A DNA stretch of 64,000 bases from Pseudonocardia humida (GCF_023898865.1 NZ_JAGSOV010000015.1:62001-126000), one strand, 5' to 3'; positions 1 through 8,745 are shown, counted from the stretch's first letter. The notes: a model not told the origin generated them from the sequence alone. Numbers and translations: made by a program.

Positions 1-2
1 GG

Positions 3-344
3 GCGGCGCAGCGGTGGCGGGCCATGGCTGGCGGGCGCGGCGAGCTGGTCACCGGGCACGCCGTGCTGCGCACCGCGGACGGCGACATCGACCGGGCCGC
101 CGAGGGGCACGCGGTCACCGGGGTGCGGTTCGCCGAGCCCGACCCCGCCGAGCTGGCGGCCTACGTCGGGACGGGCGAGCCGCTGGTGGTCGCCGGGGCG
201 TTCACCCTCGACGGGCTGGGCGGGTGGTTCGTCGAGGGCATCGACGGCGACCCGTCCAACGTCATCGGGATCAGCCTGCCGCTCACCCGCAAGTTGCTGG
301 CCGCGGTCGGCGTGCGGGTCACGGACCTCTGGAAGAGGGACTAA
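3..344 (+). CDS. maf: Maf family nucleotide pyrophosphatase, 3' part
   Basis: C-terminal 113 residues of a Maf/YhdE-type nucleoside triphosphate pyrophosphatase, a cytosolic house-cleaning enzyme that hydrolyses non-canonical or methylated NTPs. The reading frame is open to the window edge, so the 5' part is missing; an internal ATG at 24 is not the real start. Family hallmarks are the RW.AM.G..G.L.TGH segment at the start and the late ...VEGI.GDPSNV.G.SLPL motif, which closes the active site in Maf proteins. It is followed 9 nt later by sseA, the order known from M. tuberculosis Rv3282-Rv3283. Confidence 0.9.
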   Translation, partial: AAQRWRAMAGGRGELVTGHAVLRTADGDIDRAAEGHAVTGVRFAEPDPAELAAYVGTGEPLVVAGAFTLDGLGGWFVEGIDGDPSNVIGISLPLTRKLLAAVGVRVTDLWKRD

Positions 345-347
345 CTT
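342..347 (+). promoter_or_regulatory. Candidate -10 hexamer of a leaderless sseA transcript
   Basis: TAACTT (TANNNT type) overlaps the maf stop codon and ends 6 nt before the sseA ATG. Confidence 0.4.
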
Positions 348-353
348 GGCGGT

Positions 354-1244
354 ATGGCGCTTCCCGCTGACACCGATGCCAAGCTGGCCGAGTACGCCCA
401 CCCCGAGCGTCTGGTCACCACCGGGTGGCTGGCGCAGAACCTGGGGACCCGCGGGCTGGTCGTCGTCGAGTCCGACGAGGACGTCCTGCTCTACGACACG
501 GGCCACATCCCGGGCGCGGTCAAGCTCGACTGGCACACCGAGCTGAACGACCCCGTCACCCGCGACTACGTCGACGGCGAGCGGTTCGCGCAGATCTGCG
601 CCGAGCGCGGCATCTCCCGCGACAGCACGGTCGTCTTCTACGGCGACCGCAACAACTGGTGGGCCACCTACGCGCTGTGGGTGTTCGCCCTGTTCGGCCA
701 CGCCGACGTGCGCATCCTCGACGGCGGCCGGGCCAAGTGGGTCGCCGAGGGCCGCGAGATGACCACCGAGCAGCCCAAGCCGGAGGTCGCCGAGTACCCG
801 GTCGTCGAGCGCGACGACCGCACGCTGCGCGCCTTCAAGGAGGACGTGCTGGCCCACCTGGGCAAGCCGCTGGTCGACGTGCGCTCGCCCGGCGAGTACT
901 CCGGCGAGCTGCTGCACATGCCCGATTACCCGCAGGAGGGCGCCGTGCGCGGCGGCCACATCCCGGGCGCGGCGAGCGTGCCGTGGGCGCGGGCGGCCGC
1001 CGAGGACGCCACCTTCAAGCCGCGCGCCGAGCTGTCGGCGATCTACGAGCAGGAGCAGGGCCTGTCGGCGTCCGACGACGTCGTCGCCTACTGCCGGATC
1101 GGCGAGCGCTCCAGCCACACCTGGTTCGTGCTGACCCACCTGCTGGGCTTCGAGAAGGTCCGCAACTACGACGGCAGCTGGACCGAGTGGGGCAACTCGG
1201 TGCGCGTGCCGATCGTGCAGGGACCGGAGCGCGGAACCTCATGA
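354..1244 (+). CDS. sseA: Thiosulfate/3-mercaptopyruvate sulfurtransferase SseA
   Basis: Two-domain rhodanese of 296 aa, the usual length. It moves sulfane sulfur from thiosulfate or 3-mercaptopyruvate to a thiol or cyanide acceptor in the cytosol. The inactive N-terminal rhodanese domain covers about residues 20-135 and the catalytic domain about 160-285. The active-site loop reads CRIGERSSH with the persulfide cysteine at residue 247; this CRxGxRS type resembles thiosulfate rather than mercaptopyruvate enzymes. The stop overlaps the ATG of the SufE-like gene (ATGA), so the two are translationally coupled, as in Rv3283-Rv3284. The pair could pass sulfur from SseA to the SufE-like acceptor. 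Confidence 0.93.
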   Translation: MALPADTDAKLAEYAHPERLVTTGWLAQNLGTRGLVVVESDEDVLLYDTGHIPGAVKLDWHTELNDPVTRDYVDGERFAQICAERGISRDSTVVFYGDRNNWWATYALWVFALFGHADVRILDGGRAKWVAEGREMTTEQPKPEVAEYPVVERDDRTLRAFKEDVLAHLGKPLVDVRSPGEYSGELLHMPDYPQEGAVRGGHIPGAASVPWARAAAEDATFKPRAELSAIYEQEQGLSASDDVVAYCRIGERSSHTWFVLTHLLGFEKVRNYDGSWTEWGNSVRVPIVQGPERGTS

Positions 1245-1681
1245 GCGATCTGCCCCCCGCACTCGCGGAGCTGGTCGACGACTTCGCCGACGTCGGCCCC
1301 AAGGACCGGCTGCAACTGCTGCTGGAGCTCTCCCAGGAGCTGCCCGACCTGCCGGAGCGCTACCGGGACGCGGCCGCGACGATGGAGCAGGTCCACGAGT
1401 GCCAGTCGCCGCTGTTCCTGGCCGTCGAGGTCGACGACGACGCCGACCACCGCGTCCACCTGTTCTTCTCCGCGCCCCCGGAGGCCCCCACCACCAGGGG
1501 GTTCGCCGGGATCATGGTCACCGGGCTGGACGGTGAGCCCGCCGCCGACGTGCTCGCCGTGCCCGACGACTTCTACACGGCGCTGGGCCTGGCGCAGGCG
1601 GTGAGCCCGCTGCGGCTGCGCGGGATGGCGGCGATGCTGGCCCGGATCAAGAAGCAGGTGCGCTCGGCCACCGCCGCGTGA
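1241..1681 (+). CDS. SufE-like cysteine desulfuration/sulfur acceptor protein
   Basis: 146-aa SufE-fold protein, equivalent to Rv3284. SufE proteins take persulfide sulfur on a conserved cysteine and hand it to Fe-S assembly or other acceptors. The cysteine is visible at residue 54 in an HECQSPLF context (family consensus V.GCQS). The start overlaps the sseA stop by 4 nt. Because the partner is a rhodanese rather than SufS, I infer that it may receive sulfur from SseA; that is not shown by sequence. Confidence 0.88.
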   Translation: MSDLPPALAELVDDFADVGPKDRLQLLLELSQELPDLPERYRDAAATMEQVHECQSPLFLAVEVDDDADHRVHLFFSAPPEAPTTRGFAGIMVTGLDGEPAADVLAVPDDFYTALGLAQAVSPLRLRGMAAMLARIKKQVRSATAA

Positions 1682-1827
1682 CCCACCGCCACCGGCCCCC
1701 TCGGGAGATCGCCACTGCCCGACGGGGCCGGACCGGCAACCTCAAGTCCTGGTGAAGAACGTGGTCCAGGTCATGCTCCGGCGCGAGACTGTGCCTCACC
1801 ACACAGAGCGCCGGGGGGTGTTCACGG

Positions 1828-2721
1828 ATGATCGACGCAGCCGACACCTGGGGGATCAGCAGCGGCTCGTTCCTCATGACCTACGCCGTCCTGGCGGTCG
1901 CCGTCCTGCTGGCGTGCCGCGGCGCGCGGCGCGCGCTGACCGACCCGCGCGGGGCGGTCGGTGAACCCGACACCCGGCGCCACCCGCACGACCTGGCCTT
2001 CCTCAACGGCGGTCCGCCGCTGGCGGTCTACTCCGCGCTCAGCGCGATGAACCTGCGCGGCACGATCACCTCCGAGCGGGGGACGGTGCGGGCCGCGGGG
2101 CGGCTCGACCCCGGCGGCGACGACCTCGAGCGGTCGATCCACCGGGCCGCCTCGAACGGGGTGCACCGCAACCGGCTCATCACCCACCACTCGGTGTGCA
2201 CGGTGCTGGACGCGTCCAAGCAGCGGCTGGTCAAGGCCGGTCTGCTGCTGTCGGACGAGCAGCGCGGCCGCATCCGCCGGGTCGGGCTGTGGATGGTGGC
2301 GGTCGCGGTCCTCGGGCTGCTGCGGGTGCTGGCCGGCGTGTCGAACGCGCAGCCCGTCGGGTTCGTCACGGCGATGATGGGCGTGGTCACCGCGATCGCG
2401 GTCTTCCTGCTGGCGCGGGCGCCGCGCCGGGCGCGCGCGGGCGACCGGCTGCTGGCCCGGTTGCGCACCGAGCAGCACGGGCTGTCCCCGACCAACCGCC
2501 CCGACTGGACCGTCTACGGCCCGGAGGGCGCGGCGCTGGGCATCGGGATCTGGGGCATGAGCGCGCTGTGGGCGTCCGACCCCGTGTTCGCCGACGAGCT
2601 GGCCCTGCAGCGCCAGGCGTCCGGCGACGGCGGGAGCAGCGGCAGCGGTGGGGGCGACGGCGGGAGCGACGGCGGCGGGGGCGGTGGCGGCTGCGGCGGT
2701 GGGGGCGGCTGCGGTGGCTGA
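1828..2721 (+). CDS. TIGR04222-type membrane protein with Gly/Cys-rich tail (possible MNIO substrate)
   Basis: 297-aa protein with a hydrophobic helix near residues 16-34, a soluble middle part, and two further hydrophobic helices at about 150-205. It ends in a low-complexity tail from about residue 265 made almost only of Gly, Ser and Asp, finishing CGGGGGCGG with cysteines at 289 and 295. This is the layout of the TIGR04222 family (membrane N-domain plus Gly/Cys-rich C-terminus), whose genes commonly sit beside DUF692. The ATG at 1828 follows a GGGGGG purine tract. The gene overlaps the MNIO gene by 8 nt, the GTG start of which lies inside the tail-encoding DNA. I infer that the tail cysteines may be modified by the neighbour; this is untested. 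Confidence 0.85.
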   Translation: MIDAADTWGISSGSFLMTYAVLAVAVLLACRGARRALTDPRGAVGEPDTRRHPHDLAFLNGGPPLAVYSALSAMNLRGTITSERGTVRAAGRLDPGGDDLERSIHRAASNGVHRNRLITHHSVCTVLDASKQRLVKAGLLLSDEQRGRIRRVGLWMVAVAVLGLLRVLAGVSNAQPVGFVTAMMGVVTAIAVFLLARAPRRARAGDRLLARLRTEQHGLSPTNRPDWTVYGPEGAALGIGIWGMSALWASDPVFADELALQRQASGDGGSSGSGGGDGGSDGGGGGGGCGGGGGCGG

Positions 2722-3523
2722 GCCGATCGGGCTCCCGGCCGGGGTCGGGATCGGCTGGCGGCCGGAGATCGCCGCGGTCGTCAGCGCGGTGCCCGACCTG
2801 GCCTTCTGCGAAGTGATCGCAGAGGCCCTGGCTCCCGCAGTTCCACCTCGAGGGGTGGTGGAACTGCGGGAGCGGGGCGTGCCCGTCGTGCCGCACGGGG
2901 TGCGGCTCTCGCTCGGCGGCACCGACCCGGTCGACCCGCGGCGCGTCGCCCACCTGGCCGCGTGCGCCCGCGCGCTGGACGCACCGCTGGTCAGCGAGCA
3001 CGTGGCGTTCGTGCGGGCCGGCGGGCGGGAGGCCGGGCACCTGCTGCCGGTGCCGCGCACCGCGGAGGCGCTCGACGTCCTGGTCGGCAACGTGCGGCGC
3101 ACGCAGGCCGAGCTGGACGTGCCGCTGGCCCTGGAGCCGATCGCCACCCTGTTCGACTGGCCGGAGGACAGCTACGCCGAGGGCGACTTCCTGACCGAGC
3201 TGCTCGAGCGCACCGGCGCCCTGCTGCTGCTCGACGTGGCCAACGTCTTCGCCAACGCCGTCAACCGCGGCCAGGACCCGGACGCCGTGCTGGCCCGGTT
3301 CCCGCTCGACCGCGTCGCCTACGCGCACGTCGCCGGGGGCGTCGAGCACGACGGCTTCTACCACGACTCGCACACCGCGCCGGTCCCGCGCGAGGTCGTC
3401 GGGTTGCTCGACCGGCTGGACCGCGCCGCCCCGGTGATGCTGGAGCGCGACGGAGCCTTCCCGCCCGCCGCGGAGCTGACCGCCGAGCTGGCCGCCATCG
3501 CCGGCGCCGTGCGGGCCGCATGA
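2714..3523 (+). CDS. MNIO family (DUF692) multinuclear iron oxidative enzyme
   Basis: 269-aa TIM-barrel protein of the DUF692/MNIO family, whose characterised members (MbnB, TglH, bufferin enzymes) use two or three iron ions to modify cysteines in peptides. Putative metal ligands are all present: H61 (PHGVRLSL), SEH 94-96, E131, D164/N167 (LLLDVANVF), H185 (HVAGG), D198 and H200 (DSH), E214 (LERDG). The GTG start at 2714 is chosen because it gives the conserved GVGIGWRPE start and overlaps the upstream stop by 8 nt; upstream in-frame starts would only translate the Gly-tail DNA in another frame. It is tightly coupled to both neighbours. A 17-bp perfect inverted repeat lies inside the gene at 2831-2873. 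Confidence 0.9.
   Translation: MAEPIGLPAGVGIGWRPEIAAVVSAVPDLAFCEVIAEALAPAVPPRGVVELRERGVPVVPHGVRLSLGGTDPVDPRRVAHLAACARALDAPLVSEHVAFVRAGGREAGHLLPVPRTAEALDVLVGNVRRTQAELDVPLALEPIATLFDWPEDSYAEGDFLTELLERTGALLLLDVANVFANAVNRGQDPDAVLARFPLDRVAYAHVAGGVEHDGFYHDSHTAPVPREVVGLLDRLDRAAPVMLERDGAFPPAAELTAELAAIAGAVRAA
2831..2873. repeat. 17-bp perfect inverted repeat inside the MNIO gene
   Basis: Arms at 2831-2847 (GCTCCCGCAGTTCCACC) and 2857-2873 are exact reverse complements with a 9-nt spacer. The repeat encodes ordinary protein sequence, so it is not an insertion that breaks the gene, but it would form a very stable mRNA hairpin. Confidence 0.8.
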
Positions 3524-3930
3524 GCGCCGGGTTGGCCGCCCGGCAGGCGGAGCTGGTGGCCGCGCTCGTCGCCGGCGGACCGCTGCCGGCCGGTTTCGAC
3601 GCCGTCCGCGTCGAGGCGGCGCGCCGGGCGCTGCTGCGCAAGCGGGCGGGCGAGGCCGCGAAGGCCTGGCCGGTGCTGGCCGCGGCCCTCGGCCCGGACT
3701 GGGTGCCCGCGTTCGCCGCCGACCGGGCGGGCACCGAGCCCGCGGGCGGCCTGCGCGACGGCTGGGACCTGGCCCGCAACCTGCGCCGACGCGCCGAGCT
3801 CCCGGGCGCGGCCGCCGTCGAGCTGGCGGCCAGGGAGGCCGAGCTGCGCTACGACGGCCGATCCGCCCCGCGCCCCCGGGCGCTGGCCCCGCTGCGCCGG
3901 ACGATCTCCGGGCTGCGCCGCCGACGCTGA
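3520..3930 (+). CDS. Small partner protein of the MNIO cassette, function unknown
   Basis: 136-aa Ala/Arg-rich, probably helical cytosolic protein. No membrane segment or catalytic motif is visible. The ATG at 3520 overlaps the MNIO stop (ATGA), so it is the third gene of a tightly coupled unit. Many MNIO enzymes work with a small partner (MbnC/TglI/DUF2063-like) that binds the substrate leader. The motif ALLRKRAGEAAKAWPVLA followed by a short acidic/aromatic segment fits such a partner in size and position, but I cannot align it confidently to a named family. The role as substrate-recognition partner is inference. Confidence 0.7.
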   Translation: MSAGLAARQAELVAALVAGGPLPAGFDAVRVEAARRALLRKRAGEAAKAWPVLAAALGPDWVPAFAADRAGTEPAGGLRDGWDLARNLRRRAELPGAAAVELAAREAELRYDGRSAPRPRALAPLRRTISGLRRRR

Positions 3931-4075
3931 TCGGGCACCGGGCGCGGATGCGCTCGCCCCGGCAGTGACACCCCCCACGGTCGGACCCGGCGCAGGCGCC
4001 GAACATGCCTAAACTCCGCGGTAACCACCCGGCGGCGCGCGGAGGCGCCGCCCGGAGCCACGAGGGAGGCCGATC

Positions 4076-5848
4076 GTGCCGCGCCTGACCAAGGTTCTCG
4101 TCGCGAACCGCGGGGAGATCGCCGTCCGCGTCATCCGGGCCTGCCGGGACGCCGCCATGGCGAGCGTCGCCGTGTACGCCGACCCCGACCGCGACGCCCC
4201 GTTCGTGCGGCTGGCCGACGAGGCGTTCGCGCTCGGCGGCAGCACCGCGGCCGAGTCCTACCTCGACATCGACAAGCTGATCGGCGCCGCGAAGCAGGCC
4301 GGGGCCGACGGCGTGCACCCCGGCTACGGCTTCCTGTCCGAGAACGCCGACTTCGCCCAGGCCGTCATCGACGCCGGGCTCACCTGGATCGGCCCCACCC
4401 CGCAGGCCATCCGCGACCTCGGCGACAAGGTCACCGCCCGGCACATCGCCACGCGCGCGGGCGCCCCGCTCGTGCCCGGCACGTCCGAACCGGTCGGCGG
4501 GGCCGACGAGGTCGTGGCGTTCGCCGAGGAGCACGGGCTGCCGGTGGCCATCAAGGCCGCGTTCGGCGGCGGCGGGCGCGGGATGAAGGTGGCCCGCGAG
4601 ATGAAGGAGGTCGCCGAGCTGTTCGACTCGGCGGTCCGCGAGGCCACCGCGGCGTTCGGCCGCGGCGAGTGCTTCGTCGAGCGCTACCTCGACAAGCCGC
4701 GCCACGTCGAGGCCCAGGTCCTCGCCGACACGCACGGCAACGTCATCGTCGTCGGCACCCGCGACTGCTCGCTGCAGCGGCGGTTCCAGAAGCTGGTCGA
4801 GGAGGCGCCCGCGCCGTTCCTGACCGACGAGCAGCGCTCCACCATCCACGAGGCCGCCAAGGCCATCTGCAAGGAGGCCGGCTACCACGGCGCCGGCACC
4901 GTCGAGTTCCTGGTCGGCCAGGACGGGCTGATCTCGTTCCTGGAGGTCAACACCCGGCTGCAGGTCGAGCACCCGGTCTCGGAGGAGACCAGCGGGCTCG
5001 ACCTGGTCCGCGAGCAGTTCCGGATCGCCGAGGGCGAGGTGCTCAACCTCCTGGAGGACCCCGAGCCGCGGGGGCACTCCATCGAGTTCCGGATCAACGG
5101 CGAGGACGCCGGGCGCGGCTTCCTGCCCGCCCCGGGCGCCGTCAGCGCGATCTCGTTCCCGGCCGGGCCCGGCGTGCGGGTGGACGCGGGTGTGGAGGCC
5201 GGCTCGGTCGTCGGCGGCCAGTTCGACTCGCTGCTGGCCAAGCTGATCGTCACCGGCTCCGACCGGGCCCAGGCGCTGGAGCGCTCCCGGCGCGCGCTGG
5301 CCGAGTTCCAGGTCGAGGGCATGGCCACCGTGCTGCCGTTCCACCGGCTCGTCGTCGACGACCCGGCGTTCGCGGCGGCCACCGGCGACGACTTCACCGT
5401 GCACACCCGGTGGATCGAGACCGAGTGGGACAACACGGTCACCCCGTTCGAGGGCGCGGCCGAGGCGGAGGAGCCCGCGCCCCGGCAGTCCGTCGTGGTC
5501 GAGGTCGGCGGCCGCAGGCTGGAGGTCACCCTGCCCGGCGACCTCGCGCTCGGCGGTGGGGGCGGTGCCGCCGCGGGCGCGGCCAAGGCCGCCCCGCGCA
5601 AGCGCGGCGGCGGCAAGACCGCGGCGGCGTCCGGCGACGCGGTGACCGCCCCGATGCAGGGCACGATCATCAAGGTCGCGGTGTCCGACGGCGACCAGGT
5701 CTCCGCGGGCGACCTGGTGGTCGTGCTGGAGGCGATGAAGATGGAGAACCCGGTCACCGCGCACAAGGGAGGCACCGTCACCGGCCTGGCCGCCGCGGCC
5801 GGCAACTCGGTCACCCAGGGCACCGTGATCTGCGAGATCAAGGACTGA
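4076..5848 (+). CDS. accA3: Acyl-CoA carboxylase alpha subunit (biotin carboxylase + BCCP)
   Basis: 590-aa fusion of biotin carboxylase (about 1-450) and biotin carboxyl carrier protein (about 515-590), the AccA3 type of actinobacteria (Rv3285). It uses ATP and bicarbonate to carboxylate its own biotin, which AccD subunits then use to make malonyl- or methylmalonyl-CoA for fatty and mycolic-type acids. It starts [17 protein letters not shown], carries the glycine-rich ATP loop (FGGGGRGMK) and ends with EAMKMEN, the biotinylated lysine being K555. The GTG at 4076 has a GAGGGAGG ribosome site about 7 nt upstream. It stands alone with its own terminator; no accD is in the window. Confidence 0.96.
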   Translation: MPRLTKVLVANRGEIAVRVIRACRDAAMASVAVYADPDRDAPFVRLADEAFALGGSTAAESYLDIDKLIGAAKQAGADGVHPGYGFLSENADFAQAVIDAGLTWIGPTPQAIRDLGDKVTARHIATRAGAPLVPGTSEPVGGADEVVAFAEEHGLPVAIKAAFGGGGRGMKVAREMKEVAELFDSAVREATAAFGRGECFVERYLDKPRHVEAQVLADTHGNVIVVGTRDCSLQRRFQKLVEEAPAPFLTDEQRSTIHEAAKAICKEAGYHGAGTVEFLVGQDGLISFLEVNTRLQVEHPVSEETSGLDLVREQFRIAEGEVLNLLEDPEPRGHSIEFRINGEDAGRGFLPAPGAVSAISFPAGPGVRVDAGVEAGSVVGGQFDSLLAKLIVTGSDRAQALERSRRALAEFQVEGMATVLPFHRLVVDDPAFAAATGDDFTVHTRWIETEWDNTVTPFEGAAEAEEPAPRQSVVVEVGGRRLEVTLPGDLALGGGGGAAAGAAKAAPRKRGGGKTAAASGDAVTAPMQGTIIKVAVSDGDQVSAGDLVVVLEAMKMENPVTAHKGGTVTGLAAAAGNSVTQGTVICEIKD

Positions 5849-5868
5849 CCCGCCCGCTGGCGGGTTTG
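5848..5868 (+). terminator. Terminator hairpin after accA3
   Basis: ACCCGCC (5848-5854), loop CGCT, GGCGGGT (5859-5865), then TTTG. It begins at the accA3 stop codon. Confidence 0.6.
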
Positions 5869-6118
5869 CGCCAGCCGGTAACGCGACGATCACCGGCCGG
5901 TCCCGCGCGCCGTATTCTGGGGCGGCCAGGTTCATTCCACAGCGACCCCGCACCGTACTGACAAGTGCACAGCGGACAGCAGTGACGCACCCGTGTTTCC
6001 ACTCCACGGGGCCCGGTTCCTCCGCCACGCGGGAGTGCCGCGCCGCGGATCCGTCTGCCACGCAGGCTTCGGCCGCGCCGCGGACACGCCCCCCTCACTA
6101 CGGCGACCAGGATCCGTC

Positions 6119-6592
6119 ATGCGTACCGATTTGCTCGTTACCAGCCACGTCCACACCGACGGGCCGATCCCCGGCCCGCACTCACTGCTCACCCTGACCT
6201 CGGCCGCGCACCTTCCCGGCGGCACGGTCACCGACTCGATCAGCATCAACCTGCGCGTGCTGCCCGGTGCCACGCTCCACCCGGTCTCCCTCCAGAGTTG
6301 GCGGAGGCGACCGGAGGACTGGCTCTGCACCCGCCGGGCCGCACGCCCACCCGCCGTCGCGATGAACGCCTACGCCAGTTGGGTCGACCAGCTCCACGGC
6401 CGACCGGTGTTCGTCGCCGACACGACCGACCCGGACTACCTGTTCCTCTACTGGTACCTGCAGCGGTTCACCGGGCGCTGGCCGTTCGAGGCCACGCTCA
6501 CCGATGCGGACCTGCACGAACAGCTGGAATGCCGCACGATGTGCCCGCTCGCCGGGTGCCACGGCGCGGCGGCCCTGGCCCGGATCAGCTGA
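6119..6592 (+). CDS. Exonuclease-like protein with degenerate active site
   Basis: 157-aa protein resembling the small DEDD-type 3'-5' exoribonuclease-like proteins of actinobacteria: a beta-strand leading to TDGPIPGPHSLL, a middle RPPAVAMNAYASWV helix, and RPVFVADTTDPDYLFLYWYLQRFTGRWPF. In the active family the first strand carries D-x-E before the TDGP motif; here that position reads SHVHTDG, so both acidic residues seem replaced by His. The C-terminus lacks the usual H...D motif and instead has a Cys-rich ECRTMCPLAGCHG end. The start at 6119 gives the conserved MRTDLLV. It could be a non-catalytic relative. A strong terminator follows 20 nt after the stop. Confidence 0.6.
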   Translation: MRTDLLVTSHVHTDGPIPGPHSLLTLTSAAHLPGGTVTDSISINLRVLPGATLHPVSLQSWRRRPEDWLCTRRAARPPAVAMNAYASWVDQLHGRPVFVADTTDPDYLFLYWYLQRFTGRWPFEATLTDADLHEQLECRTMCPLAGCHGAAALARIS

Positions 6593-6611
6593 CCGAGCCA
6601 CCCGGCACGAC

Positions 6612-6646
6612 CCGACGGCCGGTGCGGATCCCGCACCGGCCGTCGG
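6612..6646 (+). terminator. Strong hairpin terminator
   Basis: 16-bp perfect stem (CCGACGGCCGGTGCGG at 6612-6627 against 6631-6646) with a 3-nt loop, 20 nt after the exonuclease-like gene. Confidence 0.7.
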
Positions 6647-6752
6647 CGCGTCCGGGCCCGTTCGCGGGTGCACACGATTTCCCCCGTTCCGCCCGGGGCA
6701 GGCGCACCGCCGACCTACCGTCCGCGCCATGCCGACGACCGGGGAGGCCGTG

Positions 6753-7634
6753 ATGACCGAGACCAGCGCCCGCACGCTGCGGGTCGCCGAGCCGTCCGAC
6801 GAGCGCCACGTGCTCACCGCCGCCGAGTTCGACGTGCTGTGGGAGCGCCTGGGCCTGGGCCCCACGCCCGTCGTGCTGCGGCTCGACTCGCCAGGGCGCA
6901 CCCGCACCGAGCGCCGCGAGATCGAGGCCGCGGGCTGGCAGGCCCTGCGCCGGCGCGGGCTGGCCGGGCCCACCGGCGCCCACCCCGAGCTCACCCGGCT
7001 GCTGCACCTGCTCGCCCGCCCGTCCGTCGCGCTGGAGCTGCGCGGCTGGTGGGGCCGCACCGTCCGGGCCGTCGCCGCGGGCGATTCCGACGCCGGCGTC
7101 CTCGCCGTCCGCCAGGACGGCTCGCTGACCGTGCGCGCCTGCGGCTCCCTGCCCTCGGCCCTGCTGCGGGTGCTGCCGTCCGCCCCCGCCGGGCCCGGCC
7201 GGGCCACCACCCTGCCGACGTCGGTGCTGTCCGCGGCCCTCGGCGCCGCGCCCGGCGGCCCACCGCCCGGACCATCCCGGGGGACGTCGCCCCTGGCCAC
7301 GGTCGGCGGCCTGCGCTCGGCCCTGGTCGCGCACGGCGTCGCCGCCGCCGACGCCGGCCTGCTGGCCCGGATGCTCGGCAGCACCGAGAAGCGCGCCCAG
7401 CTCGTCGCCCTCACCGGCGACCGCTGGGGCGGCACCACCCGCGCCGGCGGCGTCCTCGGCGTGCTCGACGGCGCCCGCGGCCGCTACCTGATCACCCGCA
7501 GCACCGGCGAGGACGGCGTGGAGTGGACGACCGTCGCCCCCACCGACGACCGCCGCCTGCGCCACCGACTGGGCGAGCTGCTGGCCGGCGCGATCCCGCG
7601 CGACGCCCTGCCCGCGGACGCCCTGCCCGCCTGA
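6753..7634 (+). CDS. ESX secretion-associated EspG family protein
   Basis: 293-aa EspG-like protein. EspG proteins are cytosolic chaperones that bind the helical tip of PE-PPE-type or related substrates of type VII secretion. Supporting features are the LTAAEFDVLWERLGLGPTP start, a central variable region, and the C-terminal RGRYLITRSTGEDGVEWTTV strand pair followed by D.RRLRHRLGELL. I chose ATG 6753 because GGGGAGG ends 6 nt upstream; an ATG at 6729 is possible. No ESX core gene (eccB-E, mycP) is in the window, so this is an orphan chaperone. A palindromic repeat and a terminator follow. Confidence 0.8.
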   Translation: MTETSARTLRVAEPSDERHVLTAAEFDVLWERLGLGPTPVVLRLDSPGRTRTERREIEAAGWQALRRRGLAGPTGAHPELTRLLHLLARPSVALELRGWWGRTVRAVAAGDSDAGVLAVRQDGSLTVRACGSLPSALLRVLPSAPAGPGRATTLPTSVLSAALGAAPGGPPPGPSRGTSPLATVGGLRSALVAHGVAAADAGLLARMLGSTEKRAQLVALTGDRWGGTTRAGGVLGVLDGARGRYLITRSTGEDGVEWTTVAPTDDRRLRHRLGELLAGAIPRDALPADALPA

Positions 7635-7667
7635 TGGCACGAAGCCGCCGCACCTCCGGAGTTGCGG

Positions 7668-7745
7668 GGCACGGCGCGCACCGTCTGGTCGCCGCGCGCA
7701 TGTTCTGACGTGCGCGCGGTGGCGGCTGGGTGCGCGCGGTGGCGC
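7668..7745. repeat. Palindromic repeat family 1, copy A
   Basis: Diverged copy of the element seen at 11531, 12249 and 12451. Conserved parts are GCACGGCGCGCACCG, a hairpin around GCCGCGCGCA...TGCGCGCGG and the tail GGCGGCTGGGTGCGCGCGGT. It lies just after the EspG-like gene. Confidence 0.7.
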
Positions 7746-7775
7746 GACCCGATCGCGTCCATCCCCACGAAACGC

Positions 7776-7812
7776 GTCGACCCCGCCGGCTCCCCATGCC
7801 GGCGGGGTCGAC
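7776..7812. terminator. Bidirectional terminator hairpin
   Basis: 14-bp perfect stem GTCGACCCCGCCGG (7776-7789) with 7799-7812 and a 9-nt loop, between the convergent EspG-like and membrane protein genes. Confidence 0.65.
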
Positions 7813-7869
7813 TCCCCCCAGGTCAGCCGCTCGCGGGTCCCCACCTCGCGAGCGGCCTCCGCTCAGTGG

Positions 7870-8226
7870 CTACTGCGCCCCCACCTGCCGGCGCCCGGCC
7901 ACCGCACCCGCGACGCCCGCCACCACGGTGACGATGCCCAGCAGGAGCGCGACCAGGCCGAGCCCGCCGACCAGCAGCCCGACGACGGCCGACACGCCAC
8001 CGACGGCGAGGCCGGTGCGGGCGATGGCGGCGCCCTGCTTGTCGCGGGTGAGGAAGCGGGCCGCCCCCGCGGTCAGCAGGATCGCGACCAGGCCGCTCAG
8101 CGGCGCGAGGACGGCGTCGAAGGGCAGCACGGCGATGGCGACGTCGTCGACGAACTGGGCACCGGTCCCGGCCAGCAGGACCGACCCGGTGCTCACCGCC
8201 GTCGAGGTGCTCAGCGAGGTGGTCAT
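7870..8226 (-). CDS. Small integral membrane protein, function unknown
   Basis: 118-aa protein with three or four hydrophobic helices (roughly 15-30, 38-56, 68-88 and 88-108) separated by a short basic loop (RFLTRDKQGAAIARTG). No conserved catalytic residues or family motif recognised. The ATG at 8226 is the first in-frame start after the VOC gene stop, about 70 nt downstream of it on the same strand, so it may be cotranscribed with the VOC gene. Function unknown. Confidence 0.7.
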   Translation of the reverse strand: MTTSLSTSTAVSTGSVLLAGTGAQFVDDVAIAVLPFDAVLAPLSGLVAILLTAGAARFLTRDKQGAAIARTGLAVGGVSAVVGLLVGGLGLVALLLGIVTVVAGVAGAVAGRRQVGAQ

Positions 8227-8298
8227 GGCACTTATCGTCGCCCCGACCGGGAGCCCGGGTATCGGGGATGACCCCGAGCCCGACCCCGGTCGCGGCGG

Positions 8299-8682
8299 CT
8301 AGCCGGCCTCGGGGTCGTACTGCATGGCGCCGACCGCGTTGCCGTCGGGATCGGCGAGCCAGGCCAGGGTGCCGACGCCGGCGATGGTGGCCGGCTCGGC
8401 CAGCACCCGCCCACCGCCCGCCCGGGCGGCCCGCAGCACGGCGGGCAGGTCGTCGACGCCGAAGGTGCCCTCCAGCCCGAGCATGCGCCCGCCGGGCAGC
8501 AGCTCGCGGCGGCGCTGCAGGGCACCCTGGATGCGGCCCCCGCCGTCGGAGCCGTCGCGGATGTGGAAGAAGCCCGGCGGGCCCCACGGGTCGAAGGACC
8601 AGCCGAAGGTGGCGGCGTAGAAGCGCCGCGCGGCGTCGACGTCGGTGGCGTTCAGGGCGAAGTGGCGCAGGACCGAACTCAT
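8299..8682 (-). CDS. VOC/glyoxalase-bleomycin-resistance superfamily protein
   Basis: 127-aa single VOC fold: LRHFALNATDVDAARRFYAATFGW at the start and a second beta-alpha-beta unit ending LAWLADPDGNAVGAMQYDPE. Such proteins act as metal-dependent dioxygenases, epimerases, glyoxalases or drug-binding proteins. The N-terminal metal ligand position is H8 and the C-terminal one is not clearly a Glu in the usual place, so enzymatic activity is uncertain. It is divergent from the AraC regulator (63 bp between starts), which may control it. Confidence 0.82.
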   Translation of the reverse strand: MSSVLRHFALNATDVDAARRFYAATFGWSFDPWGPPGFFHIRDGSDGGGRIQGALQRRRELLPGGRMLGLEGTFGVDDLPAVLRAARAGGGRVLAEPATIAGVGTLAWLADPDGNAVGAMQYDPEAG

Positions 8683-8745
8683 GGGCCCAGCATGACCCCG
8701 CACGGGGTTGGCGCACCGTCGTTCGATCGGCGCAGACTGTCGCGG

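Noticed and set aside
2648..2713. Upstream ATG start for the MNIO gene
   Set aside because: It would translate the Gly/Cys-tail DNA in another frame into an Ala/Gly string; GTG 2714 gives the conserved start and a normal overlap.
2387..6061. A 1224-codon open frame on the minus strand
   Set aside because: It overlaps the MNIO cassette and accA3 antisense. The product is Arg/Pro/Gly-rich without any domain, a GC-driven shadow.
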